The notes under the pieces: generated by a model
What the model was told of the DNA's origin: nothing
Seen by the model: the letters and a program-made list of their open reading frames with translations, nothing else
Databases searched by the model: none
NCBI GenBank assembly: GCA_949710005.1
Contig: OX453274.1
Coordinates: forward strand, 5,571,174-5,635,173
DNA: 64,000 nucleotides
Direction of reading: 5' to 3'
Source: Ricordea florida
Taxonomy: Eukaryota > Cnidaria > Anthozoa > Corallimorpharia > Ricordeidae
Shown: piece after piece, positions 1-11,637 of the stretch
Layout of the letters: each line of letters starts with the position of its first letter
How positions within the stretch are numbered: position 1 is the first letter of the stretch
Made by a program: the position numbers and the translations under genes

Positions 1-590
1 TTTTGATTCGTCGGTTAATTCGGATTCCCCTCGTCACTTTTCTGGCATTTAGCGCAGGTTGCAAGGTTTTCATTGGACGAGTCTGTAATGAAGTGTCTTG
101 TTACTTGCTGGCGAAACCTTGTGTATTTTCCCTTATGAATCATGAAGGTCCCGCTTCATAAGAAGCAGAAGAAACTTACCATCCTTGTTATAAGGAAAAC
201 AGTTGAGGCCATAGCACTAAAACAATTTAAAATCAAGAAAAACTCAGAAGATTAGGTAAGAAACCTGCTTTTGATACCGGTCAATGTCGCTGTTATTCTA
301 CTGACTTTTGTCGTTAAAATTTAGACAATGTATTCTCAATCTTCATCGATGAAGGAAAAGTTGATTTCTTGATCTCGAACCGATTTGAAAATTTATCTAA
401 CGTGCACTGTGTTATCAATAACCGTGAATTTAGAGGGGTTTTTTCAGATATCGTTTAAATGTTCTTGGCAATTTAGTGATGGTCAGTTTTTCGACGAGTC
501 AACCAAAAGCCAGTTAAATTTAAATTACAAATTAACTTTGTGATTCCTGAGCTTCTCTTCTTTTACTTTATAAACAGACCATATACGCGT

Positions 591-776
591 GTACATTTTG
601 TTTTCCCAATACAGATCATGTGATGATACTCAGGAGAATTGGTCCTCTTTCTTGTTCATTAAAAAGAGTGCAGACAGACATATTCATGCTTGCATGCACT
701 CTTTTTAATGAACAAGACAAAGGATCAAATCTCCTGAGTATCATCACATGATCTGTTTTGGGAAAACGAAATGTAC
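591..776. repeat. Fold-back (MITE-like) inverted repeat
   Basis: Two arms of about 80 bp are nearly perfect reverse complements around a loop of about 25 bp. They share the block ATCATGTGATGATACTCAG and the inner block GTTCATTAAAAAGAGTGCA. No coding content. The compact palindrome fits a non-autonomous DNA element. I could not delimit a target-site duplication. Confidence 0.8.
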
Positions 777-1830
777 AAGGGAATAAGGTCTACTGTGCTT
801 TCAAAATTGCAGTTTTGCAAATCACTGTTGATACGAAACCTTTGTTTGGATTAGTTTTCAGTTGGTAAGCTCTTTATTTGGCTAAAAGTTGTTGTGGTTT
901 TTAAAGTACTATGCCGTCTTTAATGACTCTGTTCACAAGCGTTTTTAGATCATTGGTGTAACGAACTGTGCCGTGGTTGGTTGGTATATAGATAACTTCA
1001 ATCTGGCTAATTGCAAATCGCTTTTTTTTAGAGAGAAATCGCTTAAAGAAAGCTGGGAAAGAGAAATATTATTATAGATGAGCAAACACATATAGTTCGT
1101 AAGATTTTCGAAAAAAAACATTCAAAGGGTTAAAAAGAACTTTCGAAGATCGGATACTGAGCATTCGTAAGAAAGAAATCCGCTGGCTGCACCCTGTTCT
1201 TAATTACCAGTTGTCATTACAAATTAGCAAGTTCCTTGTTGAGTTCTAACTAAATAGTGTCTTCACATAAAGTCTAGACCTATTCTAGATCTCGAAGTTC
1301 GATTTCCACCGAAGACAAAGACTTTTTCTATTGTCTCAATGCTTGTTTTTTCTTTTTACTATTATTCTATACTATCAGGACCTAACGCTCGGAAAGAACT
1401 AGCGACATTCAACTTTTGTGCGCAATTAGTCAGCTTCTTCTTGCAATTTATTTATGGGAAGATTGCGTTGTATATTACAAACTTCCAAAAAAAAAAAAAA
1501 AACGTGCGCAAAAAGCCCTTCGAATTTTTAATTAATAACTTATGAAATTTTAATGTAATCTTTTACTGCTGTGATTTATTACTGTTTTGTCCCTTTTCGA
1601 GTACAAGCATTTTTATTCCCGTTTAATCTAGTTCATGCTGCGTCATTAAATATTTATCGGAAAATATATGTTAAAACAAGAAAATTTGAGTGCATTTTAC
1701 ATAGTATGTTCGACGCGTTCAGTATTTTGGAGATTCTATACTTTGTGATTCGATGGCCGGTGATATATTAATTCTAACTAGCATTGATTGATACTCTCTT
1801 GAGGAAAGCTAAATGAAACTTTTTACTCCA

Positions 1831-2285
1831 GTAATAATATACATGCAAAAATTTCAGCATGCTCATTGGCTGAGAGCACGTCAATCAATCCCAAACAGTG
1901 CAGAAAATTGAAATTGAGTGCAAAAAGTTGAAATTGAGTGCAGAAAGTTGAAATTAAGTAATGGTCCGGCTAAGAAGCAGGCAGAAAAACAATAGGGCTC
2001 GGCAATATGTCAGTTAATTTGGTGGTGCTAATTGGCGCATAGAACAAGAGCCAAATTTGGTCGAGAGAGAGAAAATAAGGATATGGAAAAGACAAGGTCT
2101 AAAAATTACGTTTTTTTGAATTTTTTCATTGTTTTTTCGAGATTTTTTTGGTATTAGCCAATGAGGTGAGGCGATTTAAATGGAATTAACAATTAACTGT
2201 TCGCACCTTTTTAATGAGTTTTGCCGTACACCTGCCTACCTTTTAGCCGGACCATTACTTAAATTTTTGCATGTATATTATTAAC
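1831..2285. repeat. Nested inverted-repeat elements
   Basis: The outer ends, GTAATAATATACATGCAAAA at 1831 and its reverse complement ending near 2285, form a terminal inverted repeat. An inner element at about 1957-2260 has its own inverted ends with core TAATGGTCCGGCTAA. Just inside the left outer end, short GAAATTGAGTGCA-type units repeat three times. The layout is one element inserted in another. A relative of the outer element lies at 32521-32780, where the segment with GATTGGCTGAGAGC and the phrase TAAGCACTCGTAAATTTTTC recur. Confidence 0.7.
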
Positions 2286-2288
2286 AAG

Positions 2289-2452
2289 TAATCACATGAT
2301 TTGTCTCGTGCAAGTTGGGATAAATCAGCACTCGTAAATTTTTCAAAGACTTCAAATTGCACTCGCCCTACGGGCTCTTGCAATTTGGTTAGCCTTTGAA
2401 AAATTTACTCGTGCTGATTTATCCCAAATTGCACTCGAAATCATGTGATTAC
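2289..2452. repeat. Fold-back inverted repeat
   Basis: The arms share TAATCACATGAT and TAAATTTTTCAAAG with their reverse complements, around a centre near 2370. It directly follows the nested element at 1831-2285 and may be its right-hand portion. Confidence 0.7.
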
Positions 2453-3138
2453 CTATACAAACTGTTCGCGAACTGAATACTAGTAGTTGATACTTCGCTT
2501 CCAATAAACTCTTCAGGTTCTGAATTAAATTCTGGGCGAACTTTGGACGACATTATATTCTTCAGAGGGCAAGTCTTTTTCGAAAATCAAGTTAAAGAAA
2601 GGTGTTTCACCGAAATTCTTACTCCCTGTGCATCTGAACTTAAGCATGTACTTTCAAGATCAAAATAGCTATTCTTATTATTAGTCTCATACACATCCTT
2701 GTATGTTACTTTGGAGAGGTTTATACTTGATGAACTCAAAGTCCTTGTGTTAATAAATTGCTTACTTCTTCCCATCTACTTGCTTAATAAAGTATTTATA
2801 GCGTCAGACGTTACATGCGCGGAAGTGTTTCTTCACTGCTAATATCAATATTGCAATTCTCGTTATTGAATATGGTTCAAATCCTTGCATGTGTACATGT
2901 ATTTCGAAAATTTGATATTCGATCATTTCAAAATCCTTTAGTTGATTTAAAATTACTTTCTTCTTCTCATTTGTTTGCTTAACTAAGTATATACAGTACC
3001 AGGAGAAATTACAGTTTGATCATTCGTTGGAGTGATGAAACCATATTCTCTCAGCCGTTGTAATATTACAGGGAGGGGTAAGTGAGGCGCAAGACCAAGT
3101 ACTTAGGAATAGCAATACGATTATTTATGTATCGTGAT

Positions 3139-3790
3139 AGATAGACGGCCATGACACTTCAAGAATGTGGTACTCATCATAAAGTAATTATTGATACCGA
3201 GAAAGAAAACTACGGTATTCATACTGTCTCTTGTTTTCGCTTCTCGGATTTTAATAGATTTTAAGAGACCGTAGACCTTTCTTACTTTTCTCAGTTTAGA
3301 CTAGAAAGATAGACAGAAATGCCTTTCAAGAATGTGGTACTCGTCATAAAGTAATTCTTGATACTGAGAAAGAAAACTACTGTATTTCATACTGTCTCTT
3401 GTCTTCGCTTCTCGAATTTTAATAGATTTTAAGAGACCGTAGAACTTTCTTTTTACTCTTCTCACTTTAGACTCGTAAGATAGACAGAAATGCCTTTCAA
3501 GATTGTGGTACTCATCATAAAGTAATTATTGATACCGATAAAGAAAACTACTGTATTTCATACTGTGTCTTGTTTCCGCTTCTCGGATTTTAATAGAATA
3601 TAAGAGACCGTAGAACTTACTTTTTGCTTTTCTCAGTTTAGACTCGTAAGATAGACAGAAATGCAAAACAATGTGGCACTCATCATAAAGAAATTATTGC
3701 TTCCGAGAAAGCAAACTTTATTAAGTTATTTTCTCTCTTTTGTCGCTTCTCGGATTTTATTAGGTTTAAGAGACCGTAAAACCTTTTGCC
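3139..3790. repeat. Tandem array, about 170 bp unit, about 4 copies
   Basis: The phrase ATAGACAGAAATGC or a variant starts copies at about 3141, 3309, 3480 and 3651, giving periods of 168-171 bp. Each copy also carries AATGTGG(T/C)ACTCATCATAAAG, a GATACCGAGAAAG phrase, CGCTTCTCGGATTTTA and AAGAGACCGTAGA. The fourth copy is the most diverged and fades near 3790. No open frame runs through the array, so it looks like a small non-coding satellite. Confidence 0.85.
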
Positions 3791-6289
3791 CAAGTGCTTT
3801 CCTCGTTTGTCCGTGAATCTTACTCGAGGCCAGAGCAAAAGACAATGTTACCAAACAGAGCAGCTCAGTAAAATTCTTCGAAATTTTTAGATTCATCGGT
3901 GACCCCTTTGTTTGATAGAGTCTTAACCTTTTAAAATACCTATTACACTGATGACTTTCCTCAAATCTTGATGAATAAATAGGGTCAGTGGTAGAATGAT
4001 TCTAGTCGGATATCATAAAGCAATTACTGTTAGCGTCAAAGAATTACAATGGAATATTTCACCTTTAAGAATTAATTGACTTTCATTTGGCTGTGGATAT
4101 CATATGAGTTTGCATTTTATTAACCGCACAGTTAATCCAGAAGTTTATCGCATTTAAACAAGAGAGCAACTAACAGTCACATTCGTCATTTCTTTCGGGC
4201 GTGTTCACTGCAAACCGCAAAACCAGAACCGATTGATAAAGCTTAATTTATTGTGAGATCTTTTAAGTCATTTGTTCGGCTTGCGTTGATTCAACTTGAA
4301 CCTATGAAACTTAACTTGAGACGCTTTATTATCAACCTAAAAAAAAAAAAACGGAAGAAAAACTCTTTATCTGTGAAAAAATTCTGCCATTCCGAGGATT
4401 AATCAAATCGTCTAAGCTGCTGAGAAGGTTGATCACCTTAATCGAATCCCTCGAGGGATTACTTAAATTTATGTCATTTCTTTCGTGTTTCCCTAACGCC
4501 TGAAAGCGCGGCGTTTAGCTTTAGGTTTGACTGATCTATCACAAGGCTGCAATCAGTATATGATCTGCAAAGAAAGTCTTGAATGAGAAGGTAGTAGGCA
4601 CGAAAATAGAGCTCTTCAAAAGGCGCACGTGAGCCCCTAATTGTTGGTTTGTTTCAGTGGAGTAGTTGAACTTTGTGAGTTCCTGTGGTATAGAGTTTCG
4701 TACGTTTCAAGTGGATTTACCGATTAAATAAACAACCACAATGTAAAGCTCAGACATGCAATTCCAAAAAGTCTCGACAGATTTCCTAATGAAAGAAATT
4801 AGCTAGATCAGTTTCCTGCTGTAAAGAGGTATAAAGTGTGGAAACGCACTTTGAACGCATAATGCCATGGACAGGTAGCACTTGGTTGACTGAAGAGTAT
4901 ACATTTATTGGCGTGACTGGTCTGTAATTAATTGCTTGGGAAAACCAAAAACGTTATACCTGCGAGTTCTAGCGAGCCTGTGTTGCAGTCTGCCATGGTT
5001 CCGACGATATTGGTGAGAACTGACTGTAAGCGCTGACGAATTATTCAACATTCGGATATTGTCTCTGGAAACCGTGAGGATGTTTCGCAACGTCACTTGA
5101 AGAGCCATTTTTGATTCAGGTAGAGTGTTGGTACTACTTAGACAGAGACAGAACAGCGAAGTCATTTTTCAGCAGGTTCTCACGGGGTAAATGGGCCGAA
5201 TCGTGTACTGTTCGCTCAATTCTAACACTGTGATGTCAGCGTACGTGGGAAGGTAGTTTGTTGTAGTTCTGATATGCCGTGGTATCACCTTTTTCTGACC
5301 GTTTCCTCATGAAATATGTCGAGATTGTATGAATACCCTAGCTCTCACAGACGAGGTTGTTCTGAAGTATCAACTTCAAACCTGAAATTTTGTCGGTTTC
5401 AGATGTTCTAGTCTCAAAAAATCCTGTTCCGTGACAGCTCTTTGGCAGATATTGAACACGAACAAAATAGATTACTATACCGAGATGGGAAAAGCCATTA
5501 ACGCTATAAAAGTTAATGACGCGTATTGGGTGATGTTCTGTAGTTTAATTTTTGTTGTCCGACTGCAGTTCGTTCAGTCGTCAAAGACTGTATTAAATAT
5601 TTCCTACGGGTATTTATCCACCATATTTTGTTCTATACAACTAGTTTGGATAATTAAATTTTTACTACTTGAAGGTTTATCGTTACTCGCTTGCAAGAGA
5701 TAAACTCTTTTGTGACCTGAAGTCGGGCTTCCGTTTATTTGACGAACAAATGAACAAAGACCAATGGTGTCTCGGCGCTTTCAGGTTTCAATTCATAGAA
5801 ATTTCTAGAAATCGAGCTTACTCTAAAGATGAGTCAGCGACGTGTAGTGATCTTTTTATCATTGCAATGCGTCTTCCTTGTTTATTAACCCATTTCTTTA
5901 TCATGGATATTTAAAGATTTTGCAAAACTCTTCAGTTTTTTTGGCAGTTGTCAAAGATTGTGATATCAGTGTTGAAGTCATTTTCCGTACTGTTTCCTGA
6001 CTTCAGACGGGCCCATTGTCGCGGTTTCCATCGAAAATACGTTTGGAAAACACTTGTGCTCAATGCTGTCAGTTTTATTTGTACTCCTAAAAATGACTTG
6101 AGAATTTGAAATATTTATTTTGTGGCCTGTTTTGTCTGTTAGTAGCTTGAAAGGTTTACGCCAATGGATAGAGCTTTCACGTTCTTAAGAGCACAATATC
6201 CTGACAGGAAATAGGTCATTTCAGTGATAAAAATACTGCTTGCATTTGCCTGGCGTTCTATCAAGCATTAGAAAACAGTCCTAAGAAAG

Positions 6290-6521
6290 TACGCGAGCTG
6301 ATTGGTTAGAAATCGTGTTTCTATAACTCGATAGAAACACAGAACTAGCACGAGCTGTTGACGTAAAGATGGCGCGAGCAAAGAGAATTTACATTTTGAT
6401 AATCAAAGCTAACAAGTTACTTTTCTTTTTTTCGTCGCGGTGTTTTCTAAAAGAAATAGAAAACACGTTCTTCGTGTTTCTATTGAGTTATAGAAACACG
6501 AGTGAAAGTTTGGGAGAACTC

Positions 6522-6552
<31 letters not shown>

Positions 6553-6553
6553 C

Positions 6554-6584
<31 letters not shown>

Positions 6585-6640
6585 CTTTCACTCGTGTTTC
6601 TATAACTCGATAGAAACACGGTACATGTTTTCTATTTCTT
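6290..6640. repeat. Compound palindromic element
   Basis: A main palindrome at about 6491-6610 has arms containing ACACGAGTGAAAGTTTGGGA. It is flanked by repeated copies of the smaller self-palindrome GTGTTTCTATAACTCGATAG, near 6320, 6475 and 6595. The GC-bearing centre (CTCGCCTGCGGCTCG) resembles the centres of other fold-back elements in this window. Short open frames on both strands here are by-products of the symmetry. Confidence 0.75.
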
Positions 6641-7606
6641 AACGAAAAAGCGACAATGACGAAAAACTACGAAGAGCCTTCTGCCCTTTAGGCATCGATC
6701 ACAGAATGGTCCTTCTTCGTCCTCCGTGAATGCTGATCAGTTTAGAAACGACTTGATAAATAAAATATGTTGATGGGTTACCGAATTTGAAAACCTTTCA
6801 GTTGCAAGTGGTGTTTCTTCAAAGTAGAAATATCACGAAAACAGTTCTTTTATTACTCTATCTTGAGAAATTTATAGGTATCCTGCTTCTGACAACACTG
6901 ATTACAGAAAAGACTTTATGCCTTCCTAACGTTTGGTAGTTACACACTGATTTATCGTCAGTTCATCTACTACTCAAAAGTTATATGTAAAGCAGTCTAG
7001 TCCAATGCATATTCCATATATATGTCTTGCCAGAAAGAACGTTTGCGGTCGTTTCTCTTCGTAGCCAACTGGTCTATGTTCGATATAATCACAAGAGTTG
7101 CTAGACGTTTCTGTTGAATTTAGCTTGAGACTTGGCAGAAGACTATAGCTCACCCTTTCACTCTCAGAAGTGAACGATCTCTCCTTATAATATTAATAGT
7201 AATATTAATACAAAATCAAATAGGCAAATGAGAAAATGATCGAATGAGCTTGATATTGAATTGATCAAACACGAAATGTTGACGAACTAGCACCGATTTG
7301 GATACTTTTGCCATTTATTTTGACGCCATATTTTGAATGTGATTGCCAGCTCGGGTTGCGCAGTATCTACTAATCCAACTGAATGCCAGAATCTTCAACA
7401 TGTCAGTCACAACCTACTCGACTCGACGTAACATTCTTTTGTGAGGACACAACATTTGCTGGAGTGAATTCTTTCAATATCAAGGACTTCTTATGCATTC
7501 TTTTTCTAACAGTTGGAGTATATGACGTAAATCATTTGTTTGCAATGAGAATGGTAGCATTATTTAAGATTGCACCCTGGTAGGATCCAGGCAATGTTCG
7601 AGCAAT

Positions 7607-7700
7607 TGCGATGTAGCCTGGAAAGAAGAACAGTCTGGAACAAGATACGAACCCGCGACCTCACAATTACCGCCGGGTGCGACGTGGTTCTCTTTTTGGC
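7607..7700 (-). repeat. Possible tRNA-derived SINE fragment
   Basis: On the minus strand the sequence GAGGTCGCGGGTTCGTATC looks like a degenerate RNA polymerase III B box in a T-arm setting. It is comparable to the B-box-like stretches at 56440 and 32050. I cannot see a complete cloverleaf, a convincing A box or a tail, so this is only a candidate SINE remnant. Confidence 0.3.
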
Positions 7701-8282
7701 AGCCGGTAGAGCAGTAATTGATTTGGACCAACATCAAAAAGCAAAACGGGAAATATTTTGACTAATTTCTGGTAGTTTATTCGAACCACCCATATGTGTG
7801 TCCATTGAATGTTCCTAGAAACAGCAAATCAGCTGTAAAGCATGTTAGCGTAAATGAAAATGTTAAATTACTATGGAGTCCTTGTTGAACGCCGCTAACA
7901 CTTATTATTATCAAGATACGCGGCCAAATTGAAAACCGCCCTCTTGAAAACACGCGCTTTGCGGGCCGCAAATGACTCCTAGCGGGCCGTTAATGCATTA
8001 ACGGCCCTGCAGCTGAGTCCATTGCCTGTGAACGGGAAGACTATTATTTTTTTAAATATAAACTGTCTTTTTGCTAATCATTGTTACCAATCTTTTTAAA
8101 ACTAGATTATATTTGACATTTTATTGTAAACAAAAACGAATTTTATTTGGCTCTTGTTTAGCTGATCGTATTGTAGCAACAACTTTCCATACCATAGTTT
8201 CATGCTACATCTCTGTTAAACATTTTTTTCTTATTAAATGAATTTGTACGATTTGGCCATGTGTATTGATAATAATGATAAT

Positions 8283-8421
8283 CGTATGACTTTTGTCGGT
8301 CATATAGTTTATTTGTGTCCCTCGTAGCATCATTTGCGCCCTTGTGCTTCGCGCTCGGGCGCAAATGATGCTACTCGGGCCACAAAATAAACTATATGCC
8401 CGACAAATGTCATGTGATTGT
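8283..8421. repeat. Fold-back inverted repeat
   Basis: The arms share CATATAGTTTATTTGTG and GTAGCATCATTTGCGCCC with near-perfect reverse complements, around the centre TTGTGCTTCGCGCTCGG. It has the same architecture as the other hairpin elements in the window. Confidence 0.75.
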
Positions 8422-8935
8422 CCTAATATCGTTATTCAGGATACGCTTTCCATTTACAGTGCTGCTACTCAAACCCAGGCCACCCCAGTAAATTTTCATA
8501 CAAATTGTCCAATCACGATCAAGTATCCAAAACAGTAGAATCTCCACAAATGTTTTATATTTTGCACAAGATGCATATAATTTGTTCTATAACTGTCGAA
8601 AACATGTCAGTATTGGAAAAGATTCATCTTAGTCGGTAGAAACTCGCCGCCACAAATCTGTTGTTCAACGTCAAAAACAAACACTCAAATTTTGTTTGAA
8701 AATTTATTAGGGTGGGCGTGGTTCGAGTATTCACATTGTAATGTGTAGCGGTATTCAATTATATTAGAAGTGTTAGCGTCGTGCTTCATCACTGAAACCG
8801 CAATTATTTTGTTGTTTACTGAACCATTTAACCAACAGGCTGCGAAAAGTTCACAGTGAAAATTATACGCGGTGACACTTCTAACCCTCTATCGGGAGAG
8901 CGAAAGTTTCGCGTTGTGGACTTCGTCAAGCTTCG

Positions 8936-9074
8936 TGTATATGTTGTAGTTCAATTTTTTCCTTGGTTCAAATTTTATTTTCCTTTGTTTCAGGCATTAA
9001 CGTACATTAACATACCAGAAAACAAAGGAAAATAAAATTTGAACCAAGGAAAAAATTGAACTACAACATATACA
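8936..9074. repeat. Palindromic MITE, family A copy 1
   Basis: Ends ATGTTGTAGTTCAATTTTTT and their reverse complement enclose an almost perfect palindrome that continues through CCTTGGTTCAAATTTTATTT. A second copy of the same family lies at 52101-52232, so this is a dispersed element and not a one-off hairpin. It sits about 570 bp upstream of the DUF229 start codon. Confidence 0.85.
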
Positions 9075-9643
9075 TTTCTGTTCTGCGTGGAATTCTTAAA
9101 AAAGAAATTAGTGATGGAATGATTTCATAAATGTAAATGATGTATGAAGTGTGCTTTCTGCGCCAGTCTCATTTAATTATTCAGAATTTTGTGCATGAAC
9201 AATTCAAGTTTACCCTTATCTGTTAATTCATGCTGCGTTCATGCCAAAACTTACCAACTAATTTGAAATAAAAGTTTTTAACATAACTATCATATTGCGA
9301 CTATCTCAGTTAGTATGGGCCCAAAATCAGTCGGTACAATTCCAGTCAGATTCCCTGGTAACTTGAGTCAGTTTAATCAGACGCTACTTTTCTTATCCTT
9401 AAGTGCCTTGGTGCATAGTAATTTTGGCGTGAACGTATCATTAGATTGTGCTTTTCACAATGTGTTCAAGAAAGCGAAGAATTGTGCCACCGTGGTTTAT
9501 TGCTTTTCCCCTGTTTATCCTAGACTCAACTGTATGGCTATAGACAAAACGAAATTTGAACGAGACAGCGCAGTGCCAAGAGATGTTAACTTCGTTTTGA
9601 TTCAGCTTTCATTACGGACAATTCACAGTCGCATTCGCTGTAA

Positions 9644-11604
9644 ATGGACTGCTTCAAAGTAAGGAGATGCTGTTTTTTCAACTTGAGAAGAATCCACGCG
9701 CGGTTTCTCACTCTAATTTTGATTAGTCTGGTCGCATTTAACTTATACTACGTGTACTATGGTAGCCAGCTTAGCGATGCAACTATTTCGCATAACATAC
9801 GACGAAGACAAACGTCACTAGCATCGCTGAACAGAGCGGAGTTGGACGATGAATTTCGCGCATTTGACCCAAGGGGTGGAATATTTGCAGTGGAAGTCTC
9901 GGAGACGAAAAGAGGTCGTAAGTTTGCCAGTCTCTATAAAGATCACAAGCTAGAGAGGAACGATTGGGGACGATTCGCACTGTTCGACTATTTAAATCAC
10001 GGAAGTGCCAATATACTACAGAGCAACGAACAAATAGACAAACTACAATTCGAATCAAATACTTCGAAAAACGACTCTCCTCAATCAGGACAAAGTGTCG
10101 GGTGCAAAGACTTCTTCCTTACAGGATCCAAAAACCATTCTTATGGAAAGTGTGAGCCCCATAAACCCACTGAGGCTTCGTGTTTGCTTGCTCAATCTTT
10201 GTACAAATATGATCCATCTCTGTCGGAATGCAAAGGAAAGACCCATGAAATCTGTTCATTAACTACCAAGCAAGTTAACAAGACAACTGTGTTGAAAGCG
10301 AGATGTCATAGTAGCGTATGCGATGAACTCCTAAGCGACAAGAGGTCCTCACATTCTGTGTACATGGTCCACATCTTCGATCCCGACGATGGCCTTCAGA
10401 AATTGCTGACGGAATTTTCCACTGCACACGAATTGGAAGCTCAGCTTCCGAGGATCGCTGAGGAAACCGCAAAAAACAACCTGAATTTTGTCTTCGTGTC
10501 ATGTTTCGATAGCGCAAAGGAAGGGGAAAGCTCAACAATGGCTTCTCAACTTCTTTACATTCCGCCCAGGTTCACCATTGAAAAGATCTCCAAATCACGC
10601 TCACATAACGCTATCAATGTCAATATTGTCCTTCTTGACTCCGTGTCCAGAGCGCACTTTTACCGTTCATTACCCAAAACCATCGAAACGTTTAGAAATT
10701 GGGCGAACAATCCACGCACCTCCCCCGCTAGAGTGTTCGATTTCGAACTGTTTCAAGCGGTTCACGGCCACACCACACATAATGAACACGCCCTGTTTAC
10801 AGGGGAACTTCTGGCGCCGTTCTCGCCGGATTACGAAACGCCCCCAGTCGGCAGTGACGTTTTGTTTGGACATTTCAAAGACGCGGGATATCAAACCATG
10901 TGGCAGGAGGATCTGTGTTGGACAGGAAACTGGGGCCTAATAGCTGACTTGGCAGCGGAGGATTGGGAGGAGCTGCAGGCCAAACTCAGACAGTCTCATG
11001 TGGACAGCACAGGTTTGTGTTTTCTGAACTTTTCTGTGGTAGTGTCGGGAAGAACAAGCGAACATGTCGCATAGGCTGCATCCACTCTCAATTGCTCTTC
11101 ATGATTGATTAATAATATTGTATTAATAAATTGGTCAAAATAAATATATAACAGGTTTTTATAGTTGCATATTTACCAGGTAGCTAGTGGTGTACTGTTC
11201 AGTGTTGGTGGCTTTTATGGAAGGCGATTGGGTAAGAAATCGTACGCCATTCTCAGGCAAACGAAGTCGATTCTGCTGCCAAGTTAGAAGTTCGTGGGGT
11301 TCGTACCCACGGTTGTTTCCAGACCTCCTATTAACCAGACTAACGTAGGTCAGTTGGTTGTTGGTTTGTTGTTGCTGCCGTGGAATCTTCTTAACTTTTG
11401 ATTTGTTAGTTGCCTACAGTCCTGGCGAAAATCCCTGGGCCACCTGTGAAAATGTGTCACCCAGCAACTACAGTGAGACCTTTCGAACAAACCACGAAAA
11501 TGGTAGTCTCAACTGCCTCTCCCCTCTCTCCCCTCCCCCATCTCTGCATTGTTATTAACACACTTAGCAATTATTCCACGAAGTCGAGTCGTATATGAGC
11601 TAAT

Positions 11605-11637
<33 letters not shown>

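Larger units (their letters stand above)
1..9643. other. Gene-free upstream region with repeats
   Basis: I find no coding exon here that resembles a known protein; the open frames are short, lack splice-consistent neighbours and are of low complexity. The stretch is AT-rich and holds the inverted-repeat elements listed separately (0.6, 1.8-2.45, 6.3-6.6, 8.3 and 8.9 kb) and the tandem array at 3.1-3.8 kb. Between about 3.8 and 6.2 kb, and between 6.7 and 7.5 kb, I see nothing beyond ordinary AT-rich sequence. Part of the last kilobase presumably holds the promoter and 5' leader of the DUF229 gene, but I cannot place a start site. Confidence 0.6.

Noticed and set aside
4905..5165. 86-codon minus-strand frame
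   Set aside because: No domain, no splice-consistent neighbours, and composition like the surrounding non-coding DNA.
9315..9662. 115-codon open frame upstream of DUF229
   Set aside because: It overlaps the real start region in another frame, has no recognisable domain and no sign of coding composition.
10488..10940. 150-codon frame inside DUF229 exon 1, and other overlapping frames in 9.8-14.3 kb
   Set aside because: Shadows of the DUF229 reading frame, without independent support.
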